Positions 45,407 to 55,368 of a DNA stretch of 64,000 nt are shown in pieces; position 1 is the first letter of the stretch; every line of letters starts with the position of its first letter. The DNA is from Maritimibacter sp. DP1N21-5. GTDB taxonomy: Bacteria > Pseudomonadota > Alphaproteobacteria > Rhodobacterales > Rhodobacteraceae. The notes under the pieces are model-generated. The model made no database searches, was not told where the DNA came from, and saw only the letters and a program-made list of their open reading frames with translations. A program made the translations under genes and the position numbers. The stretch spans positions 186,001 to 250,000 of the forward strand of contig NZ_JAHUZF010000006.1 in NCBI RefSeq assembly GCF_019218295.1, read 5' to 3'.

Positions 45407-46690
45407 ATGGCACGATCGGACTTTCCCCTTATCGACGCGGTGGCAGGACGCGAGGCGGCGCTGGTCGCGCTCACCCAAGACCTGATCCGTATCCCGACGC
45501 TCAATCCACCGGGGCGGAAGTATCGCGAGATCTGCGAGTATCTGGCTGCCCGCCTCGAGGCGCAGGGCTGGTCGGTGGAGCTGATCCGGGCCCATGACAC
45601 GCCGGGCGACAGCGCCACCTATCCGCGCTGGAACATGGTTGCCCGCTACGAGGGCGGGCGTCCCGGGGACTGCGTGCATTTCAACTCCCACCACGACGTG
45701 GTCGAAGTGGGGAATGGCTGGACCGTCGACCCCTTCGGGGCCGAGGTGAAGGACGGGCGCATCTATGGCCGCGGCTCCTGCGACATGAAAGGCGGTCTGG
45801 CGGCGAGCATCATCGCGGCGGAAGCCTTCGTTGCGGCGCATCCCACATTCGCGGGCGCCATTGAAATCTCGGCCACCGCGGATGAGGAAAGCGGCGGATA
45901 TGGCGGTGTCGCCTATCTGGCCGAGCGCGGGCACTTCAGCCCGGAGCGGGTGCAGCACGTCATCATCCCCGAGCCTTTGCACAAGGATCGCATCTGTCTG
46001 GGGCACAGGGGTGTCTGGTGGGCCGAGATCGAGACCAGGGGACGCATCGCGCATGGCTCGATGCCATTCTTGGGGGATTCCGCGATCCGGCACATGGGAG
46101 CGGTGCTCGAAGAAATGGAGCGGTCGCTCTATCCGCTGCTCGCGGGCAAGCGGACCGGGATGCCGGTGATCCCGGAGGGGGCGAAGTCCTCGACGCTCAA
46201 CGTGAACTCGATCCACGGCGGCGAACGCGAGCCCGAGGACGGCTACACCGGGCTTCCCGTGCCCTGCGTCGCGGACCGCTGCCGGATCGTGATCGACCGG
46301 CGGTTCCTGATCGAGGAGTCCATCGACGAGGTGAAGGCAGAGGTGCGCGCGATGCTGGAGCGGGTGAAGGCGGAGCGGCCCGGGTTCGACTACGATGTGC
46401 GCGAGCTCTTCGAGGTCTTGCCGACCATGACCGAGGAGGACGCGCCCGTGGTGCGTTCGACCGCGGCGGCGATCGAGAAGGTGCTGGGCGCCTTGCCGGA
46501 ATACGTGGTGTCGCCGGGCACCTATGACCAGAAGCACATCGACCGGATCGGGCGGCTGAAGAACTGCATCGCCTATGGGCCCGGCGTTCTGGATCTGGCG
46601 CACCAGCCCGACGAATGGGTGGGTATTCAGGACATGGTGGACAGCGCCGGTGTCATGGCGCTGGTGCTCGAGGAATTGCTGGTGGTGTAA
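45407..46690 (+). CDS. M20 family metallopeptidase (ArgE/DapE type)
   Basis: A 427-residue zinc hydrolase. HFNSHHDVVEVGNGWTVDPF holds the first metal His and Asp, GRGSCDMKGGLAAS the bridging Asp, and ISATADEESGGYGGVA the catalytic and metal Glu residues; GHRGVWWAEIETRGRIAHGS begins the dimerisation domain. The family includes acetylornithine deacetylase and succinyl-diaminopimelate desuccinylase, but this longer form is closer to the ArgE/DapE-like group of unassigned amidases. The start is followed by a normal-length N-terminus. It stands alone between the AAA cluster and the PiT gene. Confidence 0.9.
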   Translation: MARSDFPLIDAVAGREAALVALTQDLIRIPTLNPPGRKYREICEYLAARLEAQGWSVELIRAHDTPGDSATYPRWNMVARYEGGRPGDCVHFNSHHDVVEVGNGWTVDPFGAEVKDGRIYGRGSCDMKGGLAASIIAAEAFVAAHPTFAGAIEISATADEESGGYGGVAYLAERGHFSPERVQHVIIPEPLHKDRICLGHRGVWWAEIETRGRIAHGSMPFLGDSAIRHMGAVLEEMERSLYPLLAGKRTGMPVIPEGAKSSTLNVNSIHGGEREPEDGYTGLPVPCVADRCRIVIDRRFLIEESIDEVKAEVRAMLERVKAERPGFDYDVRELFEVLPTMTEEDAPVVRSTAAAIEKVLGALPEYVVSPGTYDQKHIDRIGRLKNCIAYGPGVLDLAHQPDEWVGIQDMVDSAGVMALVLEELLVV

Positions 46691-46776
46691 GGTTTCGAAT
46701 TTCGCTTGCGCGAAATCCGACCGACGCGGGGGCTTTGCCCCCGCACCCCCAGGATATTTATGAACCAGAGAAGGGC
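46691..46776 (+). repeat. Hairpin-plus-tail element, copy 4
   Basis: It begins at the base after the peptidase stop codon. Two hairpins (TTTCGCTTGCGCGAAA, and GCGGGGGCTTTGCCCCCGC) are followed by a 25-base tail (46752-46776) identical to 27901-27925. The first 83 bases match copy 3 in opposite orientation at 77 positions. It separates convergent genes and probably terminates both. Confidence 0.85.
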
Positions 46777-46793
46777 AGGACCCTCATTGGGCG

Positions 46794-48272
46794 TCAGCCG
46801 ATCGTGCTGTTCAGGACGAGGAAGATGAGGGCCGAGAGGAGTGCGGCTGCCGGGACGGTGATGATCCAGGCGGCGACGATGGTCATGAAGTGCGACCGGC
46901 GCACTAGCTTGCGGCGGCGGCGTTCCTCGGGGGCCAGGCGTTTGGCCAGCGGCTTGGCCGAGAGGTTCTGCCGGATGCGGCGCTCGGCGTGGTATTCGCG
47001 GTAGAAGCCGACGCCAAAGACCCCGCCGACCGCGATATGGGTGGAGGACACGGGAAGGCCCAGCCAGCTCGCGATGATCACGGTGATCGCGGCGGAGAGC
47101 GCGACGCAGTAGGCGCGCATCGGGTTGAGCTTGGTGATCTGGCTGCCGACCATGCGGATGAGCTTGGGGCCGAAGAGCATCAGGCCGAAGCTGATCCCGA
47201 AGGCGCCGATGACCATGACCCAGGTCGGGATCGTCACGCTGCCCGCGAATTCGCCGACCTGTTCGGCATGGACGATGGCCGCGAGGGGACCAACGGCGTT
47301 GGCGACGTCGTTGGCACCATGGGCGAAGGACAGAAGCCCCGCCGAGATGACGAGCGGCAGGCCAAAGAGGGACTTGAGCGACTTGTTGCGGTTCTCCATG
47401 CCCTCGGACTGGCGGCGGATGAGGGGGGCGGAGGCGACATAGGCGATGGCGCCCACTGCCACGCCGATGATCACCGCAGTGAGCAGGTCGATCTTGATCA
47501 GCTTGTTCACGCCCTTGACCGCGAGGTAGGTCGCGAAGACGCCCGACATGATCGCGATCAGCACCGGAACCCAGCGGCGGGCGGCGGCGATCTTGTCGTC
47601 GACATAGATGATGTTCTTCTTGATGAAGGCGAGGAAAGCCGCGGCCACGACCCCGCCCAGCACGGGGGAGACGATCCAGGACAGGGCGATCGAGCCCATC
47701 GAGGGCCAGTTGACCGCGGAAAATCCGGCCGCCGCGATGCCGGCGCCCATGACGCCGCCGACGACGGAATGGGTGGTGGACACGGGCGCGCCGAGCCAGG
47801 TCGCGAGGTTCACCCAGAGCGCCGAGGAAATGAGTGCCGCCATCATGGCCCAGATGAAGACCGACAGATCGGCGAGCGCCGTGGGGTCGATGATGCCCTT
47901 GGAGATGGTCGAGACAACGTCGCCCCCGGCGAGGAGCGCACCGGCGCTTTCGCAGAGCGCCGCGATGACGATGGCGCCGCCCATGGTCAGCGCATTCGCG
48001 CCCACGGCGGGCCCCATGTTGTTGGCGACGTCGTTCGCCCCGATGTTGAGCGCCATATAGGCGCCGAACCCGGCGGCGGCGATCACGACCAGCGTGCCCT
48101 GCTGCACGCCGAAGAAGGCGGCGGCCAGAAGCGTGGCGACGACGATGAAGGCAAAGGAGACGCCGAGCCCCACCATGGGGCGCCCGATGTAGAGCGTCGC
48201 GCGTTCGAGCTGACTGATCCGGTCGAGGTCCTTGTCCAGTGTGCGCCACTGGGTCGGTTTCGGCTCGGTCAT
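46794..48272 (-). CDS. Inorganic phosphate transporter, PiT/PHO4 family
   Basis: A 492-residue membrane protein with about ten helices. The two inverted PHO4 signatures are visible: GANDVANNMGPAVGANALTM near residue 100 and GANDVANAVGPLAAIVHAEQ further on, with PVSTTHSVVGGVMGAG and PVSSTHIAVGGVFGVG completing each half. These transporters import phosphate as a metal complex, or with cations, at low affinity. The N-terminal 45 residues are cytoplasmic. No regulator or PhoU-like gene is adjacent. Confidence 0.93.
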   Translation of the reverse strand: MTEPKPTQWRTLDKDLDRISQLERATLYIGRPMVGLGVSFAFIVVATLLAAAFFGVQQGTLVVIAAAGFGAYMALNIGANDVANNMGPAVGANALTMGGAIVIAALCESAGALLAGGDVVSTISKGIIDPTALADLSVFIWAMMAALISSALWVNLATWLGAPVSTTHSVVGGVMGAGIAAAGFSAVNWPSMGSIALSWIVSPVLGGVVAAAFLAFIKKNIIYVDDKIAAARRWVPVLIAIMSGVFATYLAVKGVNKLIKIDLLTAVIIGVAVGAIAYVASAPLIRRQSEGMENRNKSLKSLFGLPLVISAGLLSFAHGANDVANAVGPLAAIVHAEQVGEFAGSVTIPTWVMVIGAFGISFGLMLFGPKLIRMVGSQITKLNPMRAYCVALSAAITVIIASWLGLPVSSTHIAVGGVFGVGFYREYHAERRIRQNLSAKPLAKRLAPEERRRRKLVRRSHFMTIVAAWIITVPAAALLSALIFLVLNSTIG

Positions 48273-48361
48273 TGCGGGGCTCCGTTACGCGGCTGTTACA
48301 TGATTGTCATGATCCGCGCCGCGCCTAGCGTAGCGGGGGCCATATTGCAACGGTCGGATTG

Positions 48362-48817
48362 TCAGAACTGGCGCAGGATATCCTTGAGACCCTGTTCCTC
48401 CACGAGATCGGCGGCCTTTGTAGGCGACAGCCACCTGCGTTCCCGTTCGCCCGCTTCGGGATAGCTGTCCGCGACGCTGGCGACTTCGACGGCATAGACC
48501 TGTGTGTCGCAGGGAGTGGGGAGGCCTTCGTCCCGATCCTTGATGTAATCGAAGCAGCCCAGAGGTTCCCGGTCCACCGATTTCGGCTTTACGCCGGCCT
48601 CTTCCCAGGCCTCGGCGATGGCCGCTTCACAGGCGGTCATGCCGTCCACGGGCCAGCCCTTTGGCAGGATCCAGCGGCCGGTGCCGCGCGAGGTGACGAG
48701 AAGAACCTCTTTCTTCTTGCCCTTGGTGCGATAGCACAGGGCGGCGACCTGAAACTTGTTCGGACGCTTGATGAAGGGACGCAGAATCTCGTCCCATGCC
48801 TTGTTCAGAAGTGCCAT
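48362..48817 (-). CDS. Nudix hydrolase
   Basis: A 151-residue protein. QVAALCYRTKGKKKEVLLVT is the first strand pair, and GWPVDGMTACEAAIAEAWEE with AGV is the Nudix box. The box departs from the strict consensus at two positions (Met for the first Glu and Ala for Arg) but keeps the EAWEEAGV metal site; this form is common in alphaproteobacterial DIPP-like proteins acting on inositol pyrophosphates or diadenosine polyphosphates. Substrate is not certain. Confidence 0.88.
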   Translation of the reverse strand: MALLNKAWDEILRPFIKRPNKFQVAALCYRTKGKKKEVLLVTSRGTGRWILPKGWPVDGMTACEAAIAEAWEEAGVKPKSVDREPLGCFDYIKDRDEGLPTPCDTQVYAVEVASVADSYPEAGERERRWLSPTKAADLVEEQGLKDILRQF

Positions 48818-48921
48818 TTGAAACCGCTTGTCTTGTTTTTTTCGTTATTCGTCCAATCTAGCGAATAAAGCGTTAACTTTCAATTGTGTTCCACGGAATG
48901 GGTCAAATGGTGTGACCTGTC

Positions 48922-51336
48922 TCAGGTGCCGCGCGGTTTGGCGCGGGTCGTGGGCAGGGCTTCGGCCGGGTTTTCGGGCCAGGGATGCCGCGGATAGCGC
49001 CCGCGCATGTCTTTTCGGACGTCGGCGTAGGAGCTTTTCCAGAAGGCGGGAAGATCGGTCGTGGTCTGCACCGGACGACCTGCGGGCGAGAGCAGCGTGA
49101 CGCGGATCGGTGCGCGTCCGATCGCGGGGTGGCGTGTGACGCCGAACATTTCCTGCAGACGCACTTCGATCTCGGGCGCCTCGCCGCTGTAGTCGATCGG
49201 GATCTTCCGGTCGAGCGGGGTAACGAAATGAGCGGGCGCAGCGGTGTCGAGCCGGCGCATCTGGTCGTAGGTGAGCATGGCGCGCAGCGGGTCGAGGAGG
49301 TCGAAGGACTTCCAGCCTCCAGCGGTTTTCACGCCGCCGAGATGGGGCAGAAGCCAGTCTTCGAGTGTGTCCATCAGGGCCGTGTCCGACAAGTCGGGCA
49401 GGTCCGGATCGGTGTCGCGCAGAAGGTGCACGCGGGCGCGGAACCGCGCGGCGGCCGGCGATGGCGACAGGCCAAGCTGACGCACGCCGTCGAGCATGGC
49501 ACGGGCCAGCGCTTCGGGCGGAGCTTCTTTCCAGAGACGGTCTGCGAGGGCGATCTCTCCGAACATCTCCTGTTCGCGGGCGACGACGCGGCTTTCGCGT
49601 TTCGACCAGGCGCAGGTCTGGCGCCAGTGGATGTCATTCCCGTGGACGGCGCGCAACTCGCTTTCCGTCAGGGCGATGGCTTGCCGGATGCGGGCCTCGC
49701 GCGGGTTGCCGTCGGTATCGGTCACGACGATGAGGCGCTGGGAGGCAAGCGGGTCTGTGCTGTCCATGACCGCGCCCTTGCCGCCGGACAGGATGAACCG
49801 GCACTCATCACCCTTGCGGCGCAGGCCCACGCGGTCGGGATAGGCGAGGGCGGTCATTTCCGCGGGGCTCATTGCCGCAGCACCTTCGGTCAGACGTGCG
49901 AGGCGTTTCGCTTCGGTCCGGATGCGCTCGATGCCGCCGCGATTGGCGTTATGGGCACCGGGGTCACGCAGGGCGGCCAGGCGCAGCGTGAGGTCGGAGG
50001 GTGCGGAACGTGGCAGGGGGTCGCGGTCCGCGAGGAGCGCGGCAAGCTCGGCTGCGGGTTTCCCGGCGAGCGCGAGCATATGGGCGAGGCGCGGGTGTAG
50101 CGGCAGGCGGGCGAGGGTCTTGCCGTGGTCCGTGATGCGCCCCCTGTCGAGCGCGCCGAGGCCCGCCAGGAGACTGCGCGCCTCGGTCAGGACCTGCGGG
50201 TTGGGCGGGGTCAGGAAGGCAAGCCCTTCGCCATCGCCCGCGCCCCAGAGGGCCAGTTCCAGTGCGAGAGGGGCGAGGTCGGTGATCTCGATCTCGGCCG
50301 GGGCAAAGGCGGGCAGGGCGCCCTCTTCCCCGCGTGTCCACATGCGGTAGCAGGTGCCTTCGGAGACCCGGCCAGCCCGGCCCCGGCGCTGTTCGGCCTC
50401 GGCCCGGCTCACGCGTTCCGTCACCAGCCGGGACATGCCCGAACCGGGATCGAAGCGGGCCCGGCGCGCGCGGCCGGTGTCGACCACGACCCGCACGTCT
50501 TCGATGGTGAGCGAGGTCTCTGCGATGGACGTGGCGAGCACCACCTTGCGGCCCGAGGCGGCTGGCTGGATCGCGGCACGTTGGGCGGCAAGGTCCATGG
50601 CCCCGAAGAGCGGGTGGATGTGGCAATCGTCAGGCAGGCGCAGGGCCGATTGCACGCGACGGATTTCACCCTCGCCGGGAAGGAAAACGAGCACGCCGCC
50701 GGTCGTTTCCGCTACGGCCTGTTCGACGAGGCGCGTGGCAGTTACCTCGAAGCGTTCCTCGCGGCGAGGTGGCTTGTCGAGCCAGCGGGTTTCGACCGGA
50801 AAGGCGCGGCCTTCGGACGTGACGATGGGGGCGTCGTCCAGCAGCGCGGCCACAGGACCCGCGTCGAGCGTTGCCGACATGACGACGAGGATCAGGTCTT
50901 CGCGCAGCGCCTGCCGCGCTTCCCAGGCAAGCGCGAGGCCCAGATCGGCATTGAGGGACCGTTCGTGGAATTCGTCGAAGATCACAGCACCTATGCCCTC
51001 GAGCGAGGGGTCGGACTGGATCATCCGGGTGAGGATGCCTTCGGTCACGACCTCGATCCGGGTGGATTTGGACACCTTCCCCTCGCCCCGGATCCGGTAG
51101 CCGACGGTCGCACCGACCGCTTCGCCCAGCGTCGCGGCCATGCGTTCGGCGGCCGCTCGCGCCGCGATCCGACGGGGCTCCAGCATGACGATCCGGCCTT
51201 GGGTCGCAGGGAGCATGGCCAAGGGCACCCGCGTCGTCTTGCCCGCGCCGGGGGGTGCCATGAGCACGGCCCGCCCGCTCGTGGCAAGTGCCGCGAGCAG
51301 GTCAGGGATGGCTTCGTCGATGGGCAGGCGCGTCAT
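48922..51336 (-). CDS. hrpB: ATP-dependent helicase HrpB
   Basis: An 804-residue DEAH-box helicase. Motif I LMAPPGAGKTTRVPLAML, motif II VIFDEFHERSLNADLGLALA (DEFH), motif III MSATLDAGPV, motif VI QRRGRAGRVSEGTCYRMW. The long C-terminal part with a conserved LPIDYSGEAPEIEVRLQEMF and PIRVTLLSPAGRPVQTT is specific to HrpB. The family is widespread in bacteria; its RNA target is poorly defined. Length is normal. Confidence 0.95.
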   Translation of the reverse strand: MTRLPIDEAIPDLLAALATSGRAVLMAPPGAGKTTRVPLAMLPATQGRIVMLEPRRIAARAAAERMAATLGEAVGATVGYRIRGEGKVSKSTRIEVVTEGILTRMIQSDPSLEGIGAVIFDEFHERSLNADLGLALAWEARQALREDLILVVMSATLDAGPVAALLDDAPIVTSEGRAFPVETRWLDKPPRREERFEVTATRLVEQAVAETTGGVLVFLPGEGEIRRVQSALRLPDDCHIHPLFGAMDLAAQRAAIQPAASGRKVVLATSIAETSLTIEDVRVVVDTGRARRARFDPGSGMSRLVTERVSRAEAEQRRGRAGRVSEGTCYRMWTRGEEGALPAFAPAEIEITDLAPLALELALWGAGDGEGLAFLTPPNPQVLTEARSLLAGLGALDRGRITDHGKTLARLPLHPRLAHMLALAGKPAAELAALLADRDPLPRSAPSDLTLRLAALRDPGAHNANRGGIERIRTEAKRLARLTEGAAAMSPAEMTALAYPDRVGLRRKGDECRFILSGGKGAVMDSTDPLASQRLIVVTDTDGNPREARIRQAIALTESELRAVHGNDIHWRQTCAWSKRESRVVAREQEMFGEIALADRLWKEAPPEALARAMLDGVRQLGLSPSPAAARFRARVHLLRDTDPDLPDLSDTALMDTLEDWLLPHLGGVKTAGGWKSFDLLDPLRAMLTYDQMRRLDTAAPAHFVTPLDRKIPIDYSGEAPEIEVRLQEMFGVTRHPAIGRAPIRVTLLSPAGRPVQTTTDLPAFWKSSYADVRKDMRGRYPRHPWPENPAEALPTTRAKPRGT

Positions 51337-51382
51337 GGCGTCCTTATCGGACAGCGCCGCGCGACGGGCAAGCGGCTGGCCA

Positions 51383-52057
51383 TCAGCGTCTGGTGACGGT
51401 AGCCTTGCCGTAGTGGGTGTTCACCGTGGCGCTGTCGAAGGCGAGCATGTCGTCCTTCAGGTCATAGACAATGGCGAACGTGTAACCCGCCCGCTGTTCG
51501 AGCTGGGCCGCCGAATAGCCACCGGACCGCATCAGCGTGCCCTGACAGACAAATTTCTCGCCCTGCTGTTCCCCCTCTCGAATGTCGAGCAGATGGCTGC
51601 GCTTGCCGTCGAAAATGGTGGTGGACAGGGCGCAACCCTCGGCGGCGGGGCGGTCGGTGAAGACCTGCATCATGGCGGAATTGGGGTCCCATCGGACGTC
51701 GCCGGATGGAAAGCTGAAGGTGCCCTCCGAGGTCCGCTCGCCCGTGTTGACGTTCTCGGCGTAGAAGCTCGGGTCGAGCGCCGATCCGCTCCGTGCGCCC
51801 TTGCTCTCCATCACGAAGCCGACATTCTTGACCACGGCGACGATACCGGAGGTGCCGAAGTCCGAGCGCGAGGCGTAGCTTCTGCCGGACCAGGTCTGGG
51901 TCAGTTGCAGGTTGCCGACCGGAATACCCAGGAGCGACACCCGGTAATGGTCGGTCGTCTGTCTCGCTTCTGCGGCACCCGTCGCGAGAAAGGCGGCGAG
52001 ACATATGGCGAGGGTGCAGTTGGTGGGACGGATGAGCGAAGCTGCTCCTTCAAACAT
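51383..52057 (-). CDS. DUF3108 family exported protein
   Basis: A 224-residue protein. A signal sequence is present (IRPTNCTLAICLAAFLATGA), then a beta-rich domain with YRVSLLGIPVGNLQLTQTWS and YASRSDFGTSGIVAVVKNVG at the start and IVYDLKDDMLAFDSATVNTH at the end, the pattern of DUF3108, periplasmic proteins of likely lipid-binding barrel shape. The ATG at 52057 has AAGGA nine bases upstream; an upstream ATG at 52105 lacks one. Function unknown. Divergent from meaB. Confidence 0.82.
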   Translation of the reverse strand: MFEGAASLIRPTNCTLAICLAAFLATGAAEARQTTDHYRVSLLGIPVGNLQLTQTWSGRSYASRSDFGTSGIVAVVKNVGFVMESKGARSGSALDPSFYAENVNTGERTSEGTFSFPSGDVRWDPNSAMMQVFTDRPAAEGCALSTTIFDGKRSHLLDIREGEQQGEKFVCQGTLMRSGGYSAAQLEQRAGYTFAIVYDLKDDMLAFDSATVNTHYGKATVTRR

Positions 52058-52242
52058 GGAGAATATCCTTTTGAACCCTCTGTCGGGCGTGGGCCAGCTT
52101 TCCATAGCGCCCTAACATAAACCTTCCGTAACAGGGCGTGACAAGGCCGTGACGGGTGCCGAGACGCGGTCGGCGCCGGATCGCCAATCGGCGGTGGACA
52201 TCGCGGGGACCGCAGGGCAAGACGACGGGAACGGAGGGACCT

Positions 52243-53220
52243 ATGGACGTGAACGATCTGGCGCAGCAGGTGATGGCGGGTGAGAGACGGGCCTTGAGCC
52301 GGGCGATCACATTGGTCGAAAGTTCGCGCCCCGATCACCGGGCGGATGCTGTCGCGCTGATCGAGGCGCTGAAAGGCGCCGGGAAACAGGCGCTTCGTGT
52401 TGGCCTGTCCGGCACGCCGGGCGTGGGGAAATCTACCTTCATCGAAGCCTTCGGCATGTTCCTGATCGAGCGCGGCCTGAAGGTCGCAGTGCTGGCCGTC
52501 GACCCCTCGAGCGCGCGCTCTGGCGGGTCGATCCTTGGCGACAAGACCCGGATGGAGCAACTCTCGCGCCGGCCCGAGGCCTTTATCCGTCCGTCGCCGT
52601 CGCAAAGCCAGCTGGGCGGGGTCGCGCGGCGCACGCGTGAGGCCGTGGCGATCATGGAAGCCGCCGGCTTCGACGTGGTCCTGATCGAAACCGTCGGCGT
52701 CGGCCAGTCCGAAACCATGGTCGCGGAAATGGCCGATCTCTTCCTCTTGCTTCTGGCGCCTGCGGGCGGCGACGAGTTGCAGGGCGTGAAACGGGGCATC
52801 ATGGAAATGGCCGACATCATCCTTGTGAACAAGGCGGACGGCGAGCTGAAATCGACGGCCACGCGCACCTGCGCCGATTACTCCGGTGCGCTGCGTCTCC
52901 TGCGGAAACGGCCGCAGGACCCCACGGGCTTTCCCTTGGCGATGACCGTGTCCGCCGTGACCCAGTCCGGTCTGGCCGAGGCCTGGGAGGCGATGGAAAC
53001 GCTCGCGGCCTGGCGGCGCGACAACGGGCACTGGGACAAACGCCGGGCCGAACAGGCGCGCCATTGGTTCATGGAGGACCTGCGCGCAGGTCTCCTCGCG
53101 AGGTTGCGCTCCGACCCGAAGGTCCGGTCCTTGGTCGACCGGTTGGGCGACAGCGTCGCCGAGGGCGTCGTGTCGCCCACGGCGGCAGCGGACGAGGTTC
53201 TCGCCGCCATGGGCCACTGA
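52243..53220 (+). CDS. meaB: Methylmalonyl-CoA mutase-associated GTPase MeaB
   Basis: A 325-residue G3E-family GTPase. VGLSGTPGVGKSTFIEAFGM is the P-loop, VLAVDPSSARSGGSILGDKT and RMEQLSRRPEAFIRPSPSQS the switch region, VVLIETVGVGQSETMVAEMA the Walker B, and IILVNKADGE the base-specificity motif. MeaB guards methylmalonyl-CoA (or ethylmalonyl-CoA) mutase, gating B12 cofactor loading and rescue. GGAGGG precedes the ATG at 52243. A mutase gene lies at the right end of the window, 10 kb away. Confidence 0.95.
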   Translation: MDVNDLAQQVMAGERRALSRAITLVESSRPDHRADAVALIEALKGAGKQALRVGLSGTPGVGKSTFIEAFGMFLIERGLKVAVLAVDPSSARSGGSILGDKTRMEQLSRRPEAFIRPSPSQSQLGGVARRTREAVAIMEAAGFDVVLIETVGVGQSETMVAEMADLFLLLLAPAGGDELQGVKRGIMEMADIILVNKADGELKSTATRTCADYSGALRLLRKRPQDPTGFPLAMTVSAVTQSGLAEAWEAMETLAAWRRDNGHWDKRRAEQARHWFMEDLRAGLLARLRSDPKVRSLVDRLGDSVAEGVVSPTAAADEVLAAMGH

Positions 53221-53245
53221 CAGGCCCTGCACCAATGGGGTGACA

Positions 53246-53262
53246 GACCGGAATTTTCGGTC
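53246..53262 (+). terminator. Hairpin after meaB
   Basis: GACCG, seven bases, CGGTC, 25 bases after the meaB stop. It is short with AT-rich loop GAATTTT. A further hairpin GCCCGA-N7-TCGGGC lies at 53331-53349 before the ABC gene. Confidence 0.4.
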
Positions 53263-53439
53263 TAACACTTCCCCATCAAGATTGGAGACGATGATGCGAG
53301 CAGACAGGATCCCGAGCTTCGGCTGACATAGCCCGATCTCCTGTCGGGCCATCTGCGGCCCACCGCATCTTTTTCCAGTTTTTCAGTGCCACATCGTGAT
53401 CACCGTGTCGGTTCTGACCCGTCTTGAAAGCCTTTCCTC

Positions 53440-55272
53440 ATGATCTTCCGGTTCTTCGAAACCCGCGTGAATCCCTTCGTCGCACATGATCCCGCGACGC
53501 CGCCGGACCGTATCTGGCCCTATGTCCGCTCCCATTTGGGGAACTTCTGGCCCTGGCTCGGATGGATGGCCGTCACCGGACTGATCGTCGCCGTGGCCGA
53601 GACGCTGATCATCGCCTACATGGGCCGGATCGTGGACCTGATCGAGGATGGGGAAACCGCGACCTTCTGGTCGTCGAACGGCGTCGAACTGCTCGTCGCC
53701 GGTCTCGCCGTGCTCTTCGTGCGGCCCGTGGTGATCTTCGCCAACTCGCTCATGCTGGAACAGGTGCTCGCGGGCGGGATGCAGGATCAGGTCCGCTGGC
53801 GGGCGCACCGGCACATGCTCGGTCAATCCATGGGGTTCTTCCAGAACGACTTCGCGGGGCGGCTCTCCAACCGGGTGATGCAGCTTGGTCCGGCGGTCGA
53901 GGACTCGGTCTTCATGGCCTTCGAGGCGATCTGGTATGCGGTGGTCTATGTCGTCTCGGCCGTGATCATCGTGGGCGAGATGGACCCGCTTCTCGCGATC
54001 CCGCTGGTGTTCTGGGTGCTGGGGTTCGTGGGCTACACCTGGAACATCTCGGTCCGGGTCGGAGCGGCGAGCGAGAAATGGTCCGATGCGCGGTCTCTCG
54101 TCACCGGGCGGATCGTGGATGCCTATGCCAACATCGAAACGGTGAAGCTCTTCGGCCACGGCGCGGCGGAGGAACGCTATGTCCTCTCGGCCATGAAACG
54201 CCACCGTTTGCGGTTCCAGCGCTTCCTCCGGCTCATGAGCGAGATGGGTTTCGGGCAGAACCTTCTGAACGGTGCGCTGATGGTCGGCATGCTTGGACCT
54301 GCGCTTCTGTTATGGACGAACGGGCGGGTGACGGTCGGCGACGTCGCGGCGGCCTCGGCGCTCACGCTTCGCCTCAACGGGATGTCCGGGTGGCTCATGT
54401 GGGTGGCGATCCGGTTCTTCGAACATGCGGGCGTGATCCGCGAGGGGCTGCGCTCGCTCGCCGTTGACCATGCCGTGGTCGATGCGCCCGATGCGCCGGC
54501 GCTGGTCGTGGACCGGGGCGAGATCCGCTTCGAACGGGTCACGCACCATTACGGCAAGGGGCATGGCGGCCTCGATGATGTGAGCCTGGTCATTCCGGCG
54601 GGCCAGAAAGTGGGGCTGGTCGGCCGGTCAGGCGCGGGGAAATCCTCGCTCGTCGGCCTTCTTCTGCGGTTCCGGGACGCCGAAGCCGGGCAGATCACCA
54701 TCGACGGTCAGGCGGTGGGAGCGGTGACGCAGGACAGCCTGCGCCAGACGATCGGCATGGTGACGCAGGACAGCTCGCTCCTGCATCGCTCGGTGCGGGC
54801 CAATATCCTTTATGGAAAACCCGAGGCCACCGAGGCCGACATGATGGCCGCCGCGCGGCAGGCCGAGGCGCATAGGTTCATCCAGACCCTCGAAGATCCG
54901 CGCGGGCGCAAGGGCTACGATGCCTTCGTCGGCGAACGGGGCGTGAAGCTCTCGGGCGGTCAACGGCAGCGGATCGCCATCGCGCGGGTGATGCTGAAGG
55001 ACGCGCCCATCCTTGTGCTGGACGAGGCGACGAGTGCCCTGGACAGCGAGGTGGAAGCCGCCATTCAGGAGACGCTCTATGCCATGATGGAAGGCAAGAC
55101 CGTGATCGCCATCGCGCACCGTCTGTCGACCATCGCGGCCATGGACCGGATCGTCGTCATGGACGATGGCCGGGTGATAGAGGACGGAAGTCACGAGGAA
55201 CTGCTGGCGCTGGGCGGCGTTTATGCCGGGCTCTGGGCCCGACAGTCGGGCGGCTTCCTGGGGGCGGACTGA
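53440..55272 (+). CDS. ABC exporter, fused permease-ATPase (first of a pair)
   Basis: A 610-residue half-transporter. Six helices (about residues 35-320) are followed by a nucleotide-binding domain: Walker A VGRSGAGKSSLVGLLLRF, signature LSGGQRQRIAIARVM, Walker B ILVLDEATSALDSEVEAA, and H-loop IAIAHRLSTIAAM. All catalytic residues are present. The next gene encodes a partner of almost equal length, so a heterodimer is likely. Substrate (lipid, peptide or drug) unknown. ATG 53440 has only a weak ribosome site. Confidence 0.9.
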   Translation: MIFRFFETRVNPFVAHDPATPPDRIWPYVRSHLGNFWPWLGWMAVTGLIVAVAETLIIAYMGRIVDLIEDGETATFWSSNGVELLVAGLAVLFVRPVVIFANSLMLEQVLAGGMQDQVRWRAHRHMLGQSMGFFQNDFAGRLSNRVMQLGPAVEDSVFMAFEAIWYAVVYVVSAVIIVGEMDPLLAIPLVFWVLGFVGYTWNISVRVGAASEKWSDARSLVTGRIVDAYANIETVKLFGHGAAEERYVLSAMKRHRLRFQRFLRLMSEMGFGQNLLNGALMVGMLGPALLLWTNGRVTVGDVAAASALTLRLNGMSGWLMWVAIRFFEHAGVIREGLRSLAVDHAVVDAPDAPALVVDRGEIRFERVTHHYGKGHGGLDDVSLVIPAGQKVGLVGRSGAGKSSLVGLLLRFRDAEAGQITIDGQAVGAVTQDSLRQTIGMVTQDSSLLHRSVRANILYGKPEATEADMMAAARQAEAHRFIQTLEDPRGRKGYDAFVGERGVKLSGGQRQRIAIARVMLKDAPILVLDEATSALDSEVEAAIQETLYAMMEGKTVIAIAHRLSTIAAMDRIVVMDDGRVIEDGSHEELLALGGVYAGLWARQSGGFLGAD

Positions 55273-55368
55273 TCCTGAGGTCTGTGCGTCGGCGCTCGCG
55301 CCCTTGTGCGTGCAGGCCGCTGGACGTCGGGAACGCGCGCGGGCAGGCTGGGCGGAAGGAGACGACAC

